From Candidatus Fimivivens faecavium (GTDB taxonomy: Bacteria > Bacillota > Clostridia > Oscillospirales > Ruminococcaceae), in the NCBI GenBank assembly GCA_018716105.1, contig DVKH01000004.1:1-58972 (forward strand): DNA of 58,972 nt, given 5' to 3'. Shown piece after piece: positions 1-10,290 of the stretch (position 1 is its first letter; every line of letters begins with the position of its first letter). Both the position numbers and the translations under genes were made by a program. The notes under the pieces are model-generated. The model ran no database searches, had not been told where the DNA came from, and worked only from the letters and a program-made list of their open reading frames with translations.

Positions 1-1485
1 GATGACGGTTACAGCGGGACGAGCTTCCAGCGGCCCGGCTTTCAGAAAATGCTGGACGAGATCGAGGCCGGCCATGTGGCCGTGTGTATCGTCAAAGACC
101 TGTCCCGGTTTGGCCGCAATTCCGCCCTGACGGGGATGTACACCAACATCACCTTTGCCAAGTATGGCGTGCGGTTTATCGCCATCAACGACAACTACGA
201 CACCATCGACCCTAACAGCGTGGACAACGACTTTGCCGGAATCAAAAACTGGTTCAACGAGTTTTACGCGCGGGACACCAGCCGGAAGATCCGGGCGGTG
301 AACAAGGCCAAGGGGGAGCGCGGGGAGCCGCTGACAACGAATATCCCCTACGGCTACAAGAAAGACCCCGACACCCCGAAGGGCTGGCTTGTGGACGAGG
401 AAGCGGCACAGGTGGTCAAGCGTATCTTCACCCTCTGCATGGAGGGGCGGGGGCCGATGCAGATCGCCAGGGCGCTGACGGAAGCGAGGGTACTCACCCC
501 CACGGCCTACAAGCAGCGGCAGGGCCGCAAGACCCCCAACAAGGAGGGGGCCGACCCGTACCACTGGAATACAAACACCGTTGTCCACATTTTGGAGCGG
601 CGGGAGTACACGGGCTGCACCGTCAATTTCAAGACCTACACCAACTCTATCTGGGACAAGAAGCAGCGGCACAGCCCGGAGGACAGGCAGGCCATCTTCT
701 ACAACACCCACCCGGCCATCATCGAGGCAGAAGTCTTTGACAAGGTGCAGGAGATACGCCAGCAGCGGCACCGGCGGACGAAAACCGGCAAGAGCAGTAT
801 ATTCTCCGGCCTTGTCTACTGCGCCGACTGCGGGGCAAAAATGCGCTACTGCACCACGAATTACTTTGAGAAGCGGCAAGACCACTTTGTATGCGCCAAC
901 TACCGGAGCAACACCGGGAGCTGTTCGGCTCACTTCATCCGGGCGGTGGTACTGGAGGAGTTGGTATGGCAGCACATGGAGGCGGTGATCTCCTATGTGA
1001 GCCGCTACGAGGCCCACTTCCGGGCGGTGATGGAGGAACGCCTGAAGCTGACCACCGGCGAGGCCATCCGGGTGCGGCGGAAGAAGCTGGCGCAGGACGA
1101 GAAGCGTCTGGCGGAGCTTGACCGGCTGTTCATGCGGCTTTACGAGGACAATGTGAGCGGCAAGGTGAGCGACCAGCGGTATGCCACCATGAGCGCGGCC
1201 TATGAGGACGAGCAGGCGGCCCTGCAAGCGGAGGCGCAGACCTTAGAGAAGGAAATCGAAGTACAGGAACGACAGCTTGAAAATTTAGAGCAGTTTATCC
1301 AGCGGGTACACAAGTACGCCGGTGAGCGGGAGCTGACCCCCTACGCGTTGCGGGAGTTGGTGAAGGCCATCTACATTGAGGCCCCGGACAAGAGCAGCGG
1401 CAAGCGGCGGCAGAATATCCGCATCGTCTACGACCTTGTGGGCTTTATCCCGCTGAATGAACTGATGAAAGAGGAAACGGCATGA
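1..1485 (+). CDS. Large serine recombinase, 5'-truncated by window edge
   Basis: The frame is open from base 1, so this is the 3' part of a gene that starts upstream. About 494 codons are present and the N-terminal 50-80 residues, including the catalytic serine, are missing. Visible parts, in order, are the rest of the resolvase catalytic domain (VKDLSRFGRN), a recombinase domain, a zinc ribbon (CADCGAKMRY, later CANYRS), a long Glu/Arg-rich coiled coil, and a short C-terminal tail. This is the layout of TnpX/TndX-like large serine recombinases, which excise and integrate conjugative or mobilisable elements by strand exchange at att sites. Such genes usually lie at an element's edge, and the following genes look chromosomal, so the element probably extends to the left. 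The family call is solid; the boundary is inferred. Confidence 0.9.
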   Translation, partial: DDGYSGTSFQRPGFQKMLDEIEAGHVAVCIVKDLSRFGRNSALTGMYTNITFAKYGVRFIAINDNYDTIDPNSVDNDFAGIKNWFNEFYARDTSRKIRAVNKAKGERGEPLTTNIPYGYKKDPDTPKGWLVDEEAAQVVKRIFTLCMEGRGPMQIARALTEARVLTPTAYKQRQGRKTPNKEGADPYHWNTNTVVHILERREYTGCTVNFKTYTNSIWDKKQRHSPEDRQAIFYNTHPAIIEAEVFDKVQEIRQQRHRRTKTGKSSIFSGLVYCADCGAKMRYCTTNYFEKRQDHFVCANYRSNTGSCSAHFIRAVVLEELVWQHMEAVISYVSRYEAHFRAVMEERLKLTTGEAIRVRRKKLAQDEKRLAELDRLFMRLYEDNVSGKVSDQRYATMSAAYEDEQAALQAEAQTLEKEIEVQERQLENLEQFIQRVHKYAGERELTPYALRELVKAIYIEAPDKSSGKRRQNIRIVYDLVGFIPLNELMKEETA

Positions 1486-1569
1486 CCCCGAAAGGCCATG
1501 CCATTCCCTCTAAAACACAATTACTTTCTTATGGCACCCCGGCTTTGCCGCGGGGCCTTATTCATGAAA
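1486..1569. other. Possible junction between mobile element and chromosome
   Basis: This 84-bp stretch separates the recombinase stop from the dapL stop codon on the opposite strand. It contains an imperfect GC hairpin (CCCCGGC, loop, GCCGCGGGG) without a clear T-tract, and a repeated TTCATG around 1562 and 1577. If the recombinase ends an integrated element, one attachment site should lie here or just inside dapL. No att core can be identified from one end alone. Confidence 0.25.
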
Positions 1570-2754
1570 TTACTTTTTCATGCTGTTCCTGATCCGGTTC
1601 ATCGCCTCGATGGTGTTGTCCCGGTCGCCGAATGCCGTCAATCTCAGATACCCCTCGCCGTTTTTGCCAAAGCCCTCGCCGGGGGTCCCGACGACGTTCA
1701 GCTCATGGAGCAGGTAGTCGAAATACTCCCAGGAACCCATCCCATTCGGGCACCTGATCCAGACATAGGGCGAATTCTTCCCGCCGATGTACTCGATCCC
1801 GACCTCCTGAAACGCCTCGCACATGATCCGCGCGTTCTCGCGGTAGTAGTCGACCGCCTCTTTGCACTGTTTAAGGCCTTCCGGGGTAAAGACCGCGGCC
1901 GCGCCGCGCTGGACGATATAGGGGACGCCGTTAAACTTGGTCGTCTGGCGGCGGAGCCACATGGAATTGAGCTTCATCCCGTCGAAGACCAGGTTCTTCG
2001 GCACAATCGTGTAGCCGCAGCGGGTCCCGGTAAAGCCCGCCGTCTTCGAAAACGAACAAAACTCGATTGCGCAGCGGTCCGCGCCCTCGATCTCCATGAT
2101 GCTCTCCGGCAGGGAAGGATCGGAAATAAAGGCCTCATACGCCGCGTCAAAGAGAATCACCGCGTTCTGCGCGGTCGCGTAATCGACCCAGGCCCTGAGC
2201 TGTTCCCGGTTGTAGACCGCGCCGGTGGGGTTGTTGGGGGAGCAGAGATAGATGATGTCCGCCGGGACGCCCGGGTCCGGAAGCGGCAGAAATCCGTTTT
2301 CCATGTTTGCGTCGAGGTAAATGATCTCCCGGCCAGCCATGATATTGGTGTCGACGTAAACGGGATAGACCGGATCGGGGATCAACACCCGGTTGTCCGC
2401 CCCAAACAGGTCAAGGATGTTGCCCAGGTCGCTCTTCGCGCCGTCGCTGATGAAAATCTCATCGAGGCCGAGCGAAACGCCCTTTTGCCGGTAATACCCC
2501 TGAACCGACTCCCGGAGGAAGTCATAACCCTGCTCCGGGCCGTAGCCGTGGAAGCTGTCCTTTCGGCCCATCTCGTCGCAGGCCGCCTTCATCGCCTCGA
2601 CGGCCGCGCCGCAGAGCGGAATGGTCACGTCGCCGATTCCAAGCCGGATCAGCTTCGCATCGGGGTGTTCCTTCTGATATTCCGAAACCTTTCGGCTGAT
2701 GGTCGAGAACAGATAGCTCTCTTTTAGGTTCCTGTAGTTCTCATTGATCTTCAT
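1570..2754 (-). CDS. dapL: LL-diaminopimelate aminotransferase
   Basis: This fold-type I PLP aminotransferase converts tetrahydrodipicolinate and glutamate directly to LL-diaminopimelate, bypassing the acylated intermediates. The start is the ATG at 2754 (MKINENYR), 11 nt after a GGAGG; an upstream in-frame ATG at 2865 has no support. The protein has 394 residues, close to the usual 400-410 of the family. It shows the substrate motif RLGIGDVT, the SPNNPTGAVY loop, the PLP lysine motif SFSKTAGFTG and a C-terminal TPGEGFG. It lies in the same direction as pyrG and dapF, and DapF uses its product, so the cluster supplies meso-diaminopimelate for lysine and cell wall. A DapL paralogue without this context lies at 35853. 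Confidence 0.93.
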   Translation of the reverse strand: MKINENYRNLKESYLFSTISRKVSEYQKEHPDAKLIRLGIGDVTIPLCGAAVEAMKAACDEMGRKDSFHGYGPEQGYDFLRESVQGYYRQKGVSLGLDEIFISDGAKSDLGNILDLFGADNRVLIPDPVYPVYVDTNIMAGREIIYLDANMENGFLPLPDPGVPADIIYLCSPNNPTGAVYNREQLRAWVDYATAQNAVILFDAAYEAFISDPSLPESIMEIEGADRCAIEFCSFSKTAGFTGTRCGYTIVPKNLVFDGMKLNSMWLRRQTTKFNGVPYIVQRGAAAVFTPEGLKQCKEAVDYYRENARIMCEAFQEVGIEYIGGKNSPYVWIRCPNGMGSWEYFDYLLHELNVVGTPGEGFGKNGEGYLRLTAFGDRDNTIEAMNRIRNSMKK

Positions 2755-2827
2755 GTTCTTCTGCGCCTCCCGGACATATCCTTTTGATTCCGCGCCGCCT
2801 GTCATAAGGCCGGGCGCCGATGATGCA

Positions 2828-2952
2828 GATATGATACCATGCGCGCAGGGCGCAAATGGGATCATCGTCCGTCAAAGCCTGCCGCCGCCCCTGGCGGCGC
2901 GGCGCCGGTTATCATCCCGGCATCATATCCGCTGCTGTGGATATGATACCAT
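2828..2952 (-). repeat. Two 13-nt direct repeats with extended -10-like motif
   Basis: The 13-mer ATGGTATCATATC (minus strand) occurs at 2840-2828 and again at 2952-2940, 112 bp apart, between pyrG and dapL. Each copy reads as an extended -10 (TGGTATCAT). The upstream copy also has a TTGCCC 18 nt before it and forms a 9-bp inverted repeat with 2922-2930 (8-nt loop). The repeats could be tandem dapL promoters or operator sites; the sequence cannot decide which. Confidence 0.4.
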
Positions 2953-2986
2953 ATTCCTCCACATCGGGGCAACCGCAGACGGAAAT

Positions 2987-5487
<2,501 letters not shown>

Positions 5488-5565
5488 AAAGCCATCCCCC
5501 TTCTGCCAAAAACTATGCAGAACGAAGAAAAAACTTTACGAAACGAGAGGCGTCCGGCGCCTCTC

Positions 5566-5610
5566 AAAAAAAGAGGCGCCGGAGCCGCCGCGCTCTGTCG
5601 GCGGCTCCGG
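5566..5610 (-). terminator. Intrinsic terminator of the glt/ANTAR operon
   Basis: On the minus strand an 11-bp perfect GC stem (CCGGAGCCGCC and its complement, 5579-5589 and 5600-5610) has a 10-nt loop. It is followed by a C/T segment ending in seven Ts (5572-5566). It lies just after the ANTAR gene. A 9-bp inverted repeat (5556-5580) overlaps it and could act as the reverse-direction structure. Confidence 0.85.
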
Positions 5611-5717
5611 CGTCTTGTTCGGCGATCGAAACGGCTGGTAGAACGGGAAAAAGAAACCGGCTCACCGGAAACACATACGGTTCCATTTCGTTTCCCCTTT
5701 CCTGCGGACCTGCGTGG

Positions 5718-6290
5718 TCACATCTCATAGGTCTTTAGAATATCCTCGGCGACCTGTTTTTTGGTACAGCGCAGGTCCATCGCCTGCTTTTCAATATAGC
5801 GGTGCGCCTGCGGTTCGGTCAGGATCAGGACCTGCATCAAAACGCATTTGGCGCGGTCCACCAGCCGGATCTCCTCGATCTTACTCTGGAGCTTGGCGTT
5901 TTCAAGCCGCAGCGACCGGATCCTCCTGCGCATCGCGCCGACAAGCCGGACCGCTTTGAGAAACAGCGGGCGGGAAACGGGCCGCTGAAGGATCAGCACC
6001 CCTTCCTCTTCCAGCGCGGCGGTGATCCGCCCCGGCATCTCGCCGCGCAAAATGAGGAGAACCCCGATGTCGGTTGTCCGGACAATGTCGCCCGCGAGCC
6101 CCACGCCCGATTCTCCGTCGGGCGGAACACAGATGACGACCGCCGAAAACGTATCTTCGCTCAGCCGTTTCCGGGCCTCTGCTTCGCGGGACGCCGTTTC
6201 AACCGGCGCGTATCCCGCCTGTCCCAGAAGCTCGATGAGCGCGGCCGTCCCGTTCTCCGTCCCTGTCAAAATCAGCGCGCGTTCCGGCAA
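5718..6290 (-). CDS. ANTAR-domain antitermination regulator with pseudo-receiver
   Basis: ANTAR regulators (EutV, NasR, AmiR) bind hairpins in nascent leader RNA and prevent termination. The C-terminal 60-70 residues show the coiled segment and three-helix ANTAR fold (KIEEIRLVDRAKCVLM, then TEPQAHRYIEKQAM). The N-terminal ~115 residues resemble a response-regulator receiver, but the strand normally ending in the phospho-acceptor Asp reads AVVICVPPDG, so it is probably not phosphorylated. The TTG at 6290 is preferred: GGGAGG lies 6-7 nt upstream and the 190-aa product fits the family. ATGs at 6323 and 6419 lack usable ribosome sites. Downstream of the three glutamate synthase genes and next to glnN, its job is probably nitrogen control. 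Confidence 0.9.
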   Translation of the reverse strand: MPERALILTGTENGTAALIELLGQAGYAPVETASREAEARKRLSEDTFSAVVICVPPDGESGVGLAGDIVRTTDIGVLLILRGEMPGRITAALEEEGVLILQRPVSRPLFLKAVRLVGAMRRRIRSLRLENAKLQSKIEEIRLVDRAKCVLMQVLILTEPQAHRYIEKQAMDLRCTKKQVAEDILKTYEM

Positions 6291-6430
6291 GCCGATCCCT
6301 CCCGTCTCAATCAACCGAACCATCTCCAACCGGCATCCAAATTGGCAGCGCCGATTCGATCTCTGCTTCAGTTCCACATTTGCAGGCCGCCGCAGGCGGC
6401 GGCCCAACCGCAAGACCATTCTCTGCAGAT

Positions 6431-6459
6431 ATTATATAAAATCTAAAGAGAGGTATAAA
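6431..6459 (-). promoter_or_regulatory. Internal promoter for the ANTAR gene
   Basis: On the minus strand TTTATA (6459-6454) and TATAAT (6436-6431) are separated by 17 nt. The -35 and part of the spacer lie inside the last codons of the GXGXG gene. This would let the regulator be made independently of the antiterminated glt transcript. The leader of about 130 nt contains a GC-rich palindrome (GGCCGCCGC/GCGGCGGCC). Confidence 0.55.
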
Positions 6460-7168
6460 GCTGTTTATACGGATTTTGCGTATTTGGCGATAAAACATAG
6501 AACGGGTGAGCCATCAGCCCCGCCTCGTCCGCGCCAAAAAGCCCGCAGTAGCGCCGGACATAGGGGCGGATTTCCTCAAGATCAGCTTCCGCCGCCGGAC
6601 GAGCCGCAACCTGTTCCGGCAGCCCCGAGGGTACTTCCCGGCACCGGACATAGATCTTTCCGCCGTGCATCCCCGCGCCGCAGAAATAGTTGAACGGATA
6701 GCGCCGTTCGCACCCGATCCCCAGCACCACGATCACGCCGCCCGCCTGATACTCGCCGAGGAAGCTGCCGGCGCTCCCGCCAATCACCAGCACCGGGACC
6801 TGATCGCCGTAGGCTTTCATGTGGATGCCCGCGCGGTAGCCCGCGTCGCCCTGCACATAGATTTCCCCTCCGCGCATCGCATAGCCGGTCGCATCGCCGG
6901 AGGAACCGTGGATGCAGATCAGCCCGCGGTTCATTGTATCCCCGACCGCCTCCTGCGCGTTTCCGAACACCGTAATCTCGGCCCCGTCGAGATACGCGCC
7001 GAGCGCGTTTCCCGCAACGCCCTGGATCGTGATCTTTTTTCCGCGCGCTCCCGCGCCGAGATACCGCTGTCCAAGGCAATTTTTGATTTCCACGTCGCCG
7101 CCCGCGGCCCGGACCAGCTCGCCGAGGGTTTTAAAGTCCTTCCCCGCCGCGTCAATCGAAATGGTCAT
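6443..7168 (-). CDS. GXGXG-domain subunit of split glutamate synthase
   Basis: The protein is a right-handed beta-helix homologous to the C-terminal domain of the glutamate synthase large subunit. It shows the repeating Gly pattern (GNALGAYLDGAEI, GDATGYAMRGGEI, GSAGSFLGEYQAGG, GAGMHGGKIYV). In full-length GltB this domain is structural and positions the ammonia channel; here it is a stand-alone 241-aa protein, as in archaeal-type split enzymes. The start at 7168 has AGGAG 5 nt upstream. It follows the FMN-domain gene by 51 bp, so the three genes probably encode one enzyme in the order amidotransferase, synthase, GXGXG. Confidence 0.9.
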   Translation of the reverse strand: MTISIDAAGKDFKTLGELVRAAGGDVEIKNCLGQRYLGAGARGKKITIQGVAGNALGAYLDGAEITVFGNAQEAVGDTMNRGLICIHGSSGDATGYAMRGGEIYVQGDAGYRAGIHMKAYGDQVPVLVIGGSAGSFLGEYQAGGVIVVLGIGCERRYPFNYFCGAGMHGGKIYVRCREVPSGLPEQVAARPAAEADLEEIRPYVRRYCGLFGADEAGLMAHPFYVLSPNTQNPYKQLYTSL

Positions 7169-7219
7169 AACTGCTCCTTTCCCGCCGGAGTGCTCCGGCC
7201 TGTGGCATTCTTTCGCAGG

Positions 7220-8758
7220 TCACTCACCCGCGTGGGCGATTCCTAGGATATCAAGCTCCTTCCGGGACAGGCCGATCCCGCGCAGCATCGCGCGGTTCCC
7301 ACGGAGCGCTTCGATCGAATTGATCCCCATTCCGCCCATCATCTCCTTGATCTCGTGGTTCCAGGCCGTCACCAGCCGGACAAGGCGCTCGGCCCCCTCT
7401 TCCGGGTCGAGGCGCTTGGCCAGCTCCGGCTTCTGGGTGGCGATTCCCCAGTTGCAGGAGCCCTGCTGGCAGCTCCGGCAGAGATGGCATCCGAGGGCGA
7501 TCAGCGCGCCGGTCGCGATGGTCACGGCGTCGGCGCCGAGGGCGATGGCCTTCACCACGTCGGCGCTGTTCCGGATGCTGCCGCCCGCGAGGATTGAGAT
7601 CCGGTTGCGGATCCCCTCTTCGCGAAGGCGCGCATCCACGCTCGCAAGCGCGAGTTCAATCGGGATGCCGACGTTGTCGCGGATCCGCACCGGCGCCGCG
7701 CCGGTCCCGCCCCGGAAGCCGTCGATCGCGATGATATCCGCGCCGCTTCTCGCGACGCCGCTCGCAATCGCCGCAACATTGTGGACGGCGGCGATCTTGA
7801 TGATTACCGGTTTTTGGTAACTGGTCGCCTCTTTGAGCGAATCGACCAGCTGGCGAAGGTCCTCAATCGAATAGATATCGTGGTGCGGCGCGGGCGAAAT
7901 CGCGTCGGTCCCCTCAGGGATCATCCGGGTTTTCGAGATGTCGCCGACGATTTTCAGCCCCGGCAGATGCCCGCCGATACCCGGCTTCGCGCCCTGCCCG
8001 ATCTTGATTTCAATCGCCGCGCCCGCCTCGAGGTAGTCGCGGTGGACGCCGAAGCGGCCGGAAGCCACCTGCACGATGGTGTGCGCGCCGTAACGGTAAA
8101 AATCCTGATGCAGGCCGCCCTCCCCGGTGTTATAAAAGGTCCCGAGCCGTTCGGCGGCTTTCGCGAGCGCAAGATGCGCGGGATAGCTGATCGCGCCGTA
8201 GCTCATCCCGGAAAACAGGATGGGGAGCGCCGCCGACAGCTGCGGGGGGAGGCCGGTGTCGATGCTGCCGTCCGGTTTCCTGCGGATCTGGTCCGGCTTT
8301 TTCCCGAGGAAAATCCGCGTTTCCATCGGCTCCCGGAGCGGGTCGATCGACGGGTTGGTCACCTGGGAGGCGTTGATCAGCATTTTATCCCAATAGATGG
8401 GATATTCCTTAGGCGTTCCCATCGAGCCGAGCAGCACGCCCCCGGTCCCCGCCTGCCGTGTGATCTCGTCGATATCGGAGCCGCGCCAACCCGCGTTTTC
8501 CCGCCAGGCGCGGCGGCTGCGGACCACTGTGAGCGCCCTTGCCGGGCACATCGCGGCGCAGCGGTGGCAGCAGACGCAGCGGGAATCGTCAATCGCGATG
8601 CTCCTCTCTTTTCGATTATAGGTGAACACCCCGTTGGAACACTGTTCTGCGCAGATTCCGCAGCCGATGCAGCGATCCTTCCGGCAGTCGATCTCGAACT
8701 CCTGCCCGATAAAGTCGAGCGGGCTTTTCTTCGCCCCGTTTTTTCCAAGTTCCGTCAC
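7220..8758 (-). CDS. Ferredoxin-type glutamate synthase, FMN-binding subunit
   Basis: The protein carries the synthase site that reduces 2-iminoglutarate to glutamate on FMN. Residues 20-90 hold two 4Fe-4S ferredoxin motifs (CIGCGICAEQC, CVCCHRCAAMC). The rest is the TIM-barrel FMN/2-oxoglutarate domain, with GEGGLHQDFYRYG, KIGQGAKPGIGGHLPG, DGFRGGTGAAP and a 3Fe-4S-type cysteine cluster near the end (CHLCRSCQQGSC). No GltD-like NAD(P)H subunit is nearby, so the ferredoxin domain is the likely electron entry. Start and upstream stop overlap by 4 bp (ATGA), indicating translational coupling with the amidotransferase gene. Confidence 0.92.
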   Translation of the reverse strand: MTELGKNGAKKSPLDFIGQEFEIDCRKDRCIGCGICAEQCSNGVFTYNRKERSIAIDDSRCVCCHRCAAMCPARALTVVRSRRAWRENAGWRGSDIDEITRQAGTGGVLLGSMGTPKEYPIYWDKMLINASQVTNPSIDPLREPMETRIFLGKKPDQIRRKPDGSIDTGLPPQLSAALPILFSGMSYGAISYPAHLALAKAAERLGTFYNTGEGGLHQDFYRYGAHTIVQVASGRFGVHRDYLEAGAAIEIKIGQGAKPGIGGHLPGLKIVGDISKTRMIPEGTDAISPAPHHDIYSIEDLRQLVDSLKEATSYQKPVIIKIAAVHNVAAIASGVARSGADIIAIDGFRGGTGAAPVRIRDNVGIPIELALASVDARLREEGIRNRISILAGGSIRNSADVVKAIALGADAVTIATGALIALGCHLCRSCQQGSCNWGIATQKPELAKRLDPEEGAERLVRLVTAWNHEIKEMMGGMGINSIEALRGNRAMLRGIGLSRKELDILGIAHAGE

Positions 8759-9849
8759 AGCTCCTCACCCCCATTCCGGCGGACGATCACCGGTTCTCCG
8801 CCGCGCGGAGACCAGACCCGGTCAAGGTTCGGCTCAACCGCGCGGATCGCGCATTCCTCGCTCGCCATATAGACCCGGCTTTCTGTCTCCCCGACCACCA
8901 TCGAACGGAGCTTGAGCCGGTCGTTGAGCGCCATCATCCCGCCTTCAAACCCAACCAGAATTGAAAACGGGCCGGTGATCAGAAGGCCGCTGAACACATT
9001 CCGAAGGTAGGTCAGGCGCTCCCGCTCCTCCTTTGGCTTTGCTTCAATTGTGGACCAGAACGGCGCGGCGATGACGTTTGCCGTCTCTTCCAGCGAAAGC
9101 CCCTGCCGCCGGACCAGGTAGTCGAAGAGATAGGCGATCACTTCGGTGTCGGTCAGAAGGCTGCATTTATATCCGAACATCTCAATAAAGCGGCGGTTCG
9201 CATCATAAGATGAAATCTCGCCGTTATGTACGATAGAGAGGTCGAGAATCGAAAACGGATGCGCCCCGCCCCACCAGCCGGGCGTGTTGGTCGGATACCT
9301 CCCGTGCGCGGTCCAGCAGGTCCCCTCATATTCGTCGAGCCGGTAAAACCGTCCCACGTCTTCGGGATAACCGACCGCCTTGAACACCCCCATGTTCTTT
9401 CCGCACGAGAAGACATAGGCGCCCTCCATTTCGGTATTGATTCTCGTGACGCACCGCACGACGTATTCCCGTTCGTCGAGCTGGCTCGCCGAAAGGCGCG
9501 TCGGAAGCGGCTGCACGAAATACCGCCAGATCAGCGGTTCCCCTACAATTTCTGGAATTTTCCGCGTCGGGATTTTTGAAAGGTTCACCACATCAAAATG
9601 CCGTTCCAAAAACCGTTCGAACGGCTCCTTCGCGGCTGCGTCGTCAAAAAACACATGGAATGCGTAATACTCCCGGTACTGCGGATAAATGCCGTAGCCC
9701 GCAAATCCCCCGCCAAGGCCGTTGGAGCGGCCGTGCATCGTCTCGATCGACCGGATCATCACTTCCCCGCCGATCGCCCCGCCGTCCCTGGAAAAGACGC
9801 CCGAAATCGCGCAGCCGGAAGGGATCCGGACTTCGCCTTCTCTTTTCAT
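8755..9849 (-). CDS. Class II glutamine amidotransferase subunit of glutamate synthase
   Basis: This N-terminal-nucleophile domain hydrolyses glutamine and passes ammonia to the FMN subunit. The candidate nucleophile is C13 in PSGCAISGVFSRDG; it is preceded by 12 residues, so a propeptide would have to be removed, or the start lies differently. Family landmarks include MHGRSNGLGGGFAGYG, ARYPTNTPGW-like GRYPTNTPGWWGG, and IVHNGEISSYDANRR. The ATG at 9849 is chosen because AAGGGGTGG lies upstream; the in-frame ATG at 9975 would put the ANTAR-type leader hairpin inside the coding region. First gene of the glt operon. Confidence 0.9.
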   Translation of the reverse strand: MKREGEVRIPSGCAISGVFSRDGGAIGGEVMIRSIETMHGRSNGLGGGFAGYGIYPQYREYYAFHVFFDDAAAKEPFERFLERHFDVVNLSKIPTRKIPEIVGEPLIWRYFVQPLPTRLSASQLDEREYVVRCVTRINTEMEGAYVFSCGKNMGVFKAVGYPEDVGRFYRLDEYEGTCWTAHGRYPTNTPGWWGGAHPFSILDLSIVHNGEISSYDANRRFIEMFGYKCSLLTDTEVIAYLFDYLVRRQGLSLEETANVIAAPFWSTIEAKPKEERERLTYLRNVFSGLLITGPFSILVGFEGGMMALNDRLKLRSMVVGETESRVYMASEECAIRAVEPNLDRVWSPRGGEPVIVRRNGGEEL

Positions 9850-9947
9850 CAGCTTCCACCCCTTCTCTCTCAGAACGGCGTCTGCCGTTTTCCCCGGCCG
9901 CCGGCCGTCCCAAATGGGGCGCGCCGTCCGCCGTGGGAATGGGAAAA

Positions 9948-9969
9948 GCGAAAACCCCGTTGTTTCCGC
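9948..9969 (-). promoter_or_regulatory. ANTAR-type hexaloop hairpin in glt leader
   Basis: The minus strand forms an 8-bp stem (GCGGAAAC pairing with GTTTTCGC, one G-T wobble) closed by the hexaloop AACGGG. A at loop position 1 and G at position 4 are the bases recognised by EutV/NasR-type ANTAR proteins. It lies about 50 nt after the predicted transcription start and about 100 nt before the amidotransferase start. A partly overlapping longer pairing (TGGGA with TCCCA) is possible, but I see no classical T-tract terminator here. Confidence 0.6.
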
Positions 9970-10021
9970 TCCCACAACAAATACACCTGTATCCCCACAA
10001 ACGCCATTCTTTATGCAGCTT

Positions 10022-10050
10022 ATTTTAATCCTCGATTCTCAATATGTCAA
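10022..10050 (-). promoter_or_regulatory. Promoter of the glt operon
   Basis: On the minus strand TTGACA (10050-10045) and TAAAAT (10027-10022) have a 17-nt spacer, a near-consensus sigma-A promoter. Transcription would start near 10015, giving a leader of about 165 nt before the amidotransferase gene. Confidence 0.75.
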
Positions 10051-10206
10051 TATCTAAATATAATATTTGATTAAAATTATAATTTTAAATACTATATCTT
10101 TTTATTGCGCTTTATAACCTGATAAACGATATAAATATATCCATTTTCCCTAAATCCGTTTTTTATTTAGTCATAATTACAATCCGATCTGCCTGTTGTT
10201 ATCTCT

Positions 10207-10245
10207 ATTTGGTAATCCTGACATTTTTGATCAGAAATACCAAAT
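10207..10245. promoter_or_regulatory. Long dyad upstream of the glnN promoter
   Basis: ATTTGGTA (10207-10214) and TACCAAAT (10238-10245) form a perfect 8-bp inverted repeat. An inner CTGA/TCAG pair shares the same centre at 10226. The dyad ends 5 bp before the glnN -35 element, in an AT-rich divergent region, so it may be an operator for a DNA-binding regulator. The protein is unknown. Confidence 0.5.
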
Positions 10246-10250
10246 CCCGC

Positions 10251-10279
10251 TTGACATGGGGCGGGGAAGCGAGTATACT
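10251..10279 (+). promoter_or_regulatory. Promoter of glnN
   Basis: TTGACA (10251-10256) and TATACT (10274-10279) are separated by exactly 17 nt. Transcription should start around 10286, only a few nucleotides before the ANTAR-type hairpin. Confidence 0.85.
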
Positions 10280-10290
10280 GACACCCGTAA

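Noticed and set aside
2755..2986. Lysine riboswitch before dapL
   Set aside because: No conserved lysine aptamer segments are visible; only the 13-mer repeats and GC hairpins.
6290..6419. Longer ANTAR protein starting at the ATG at 6419 or 6323
   Set aside because: Neither ATG has a usable ribosome site; the 6419 start would add 43 Arg-rich residues unlike any receiver domain.
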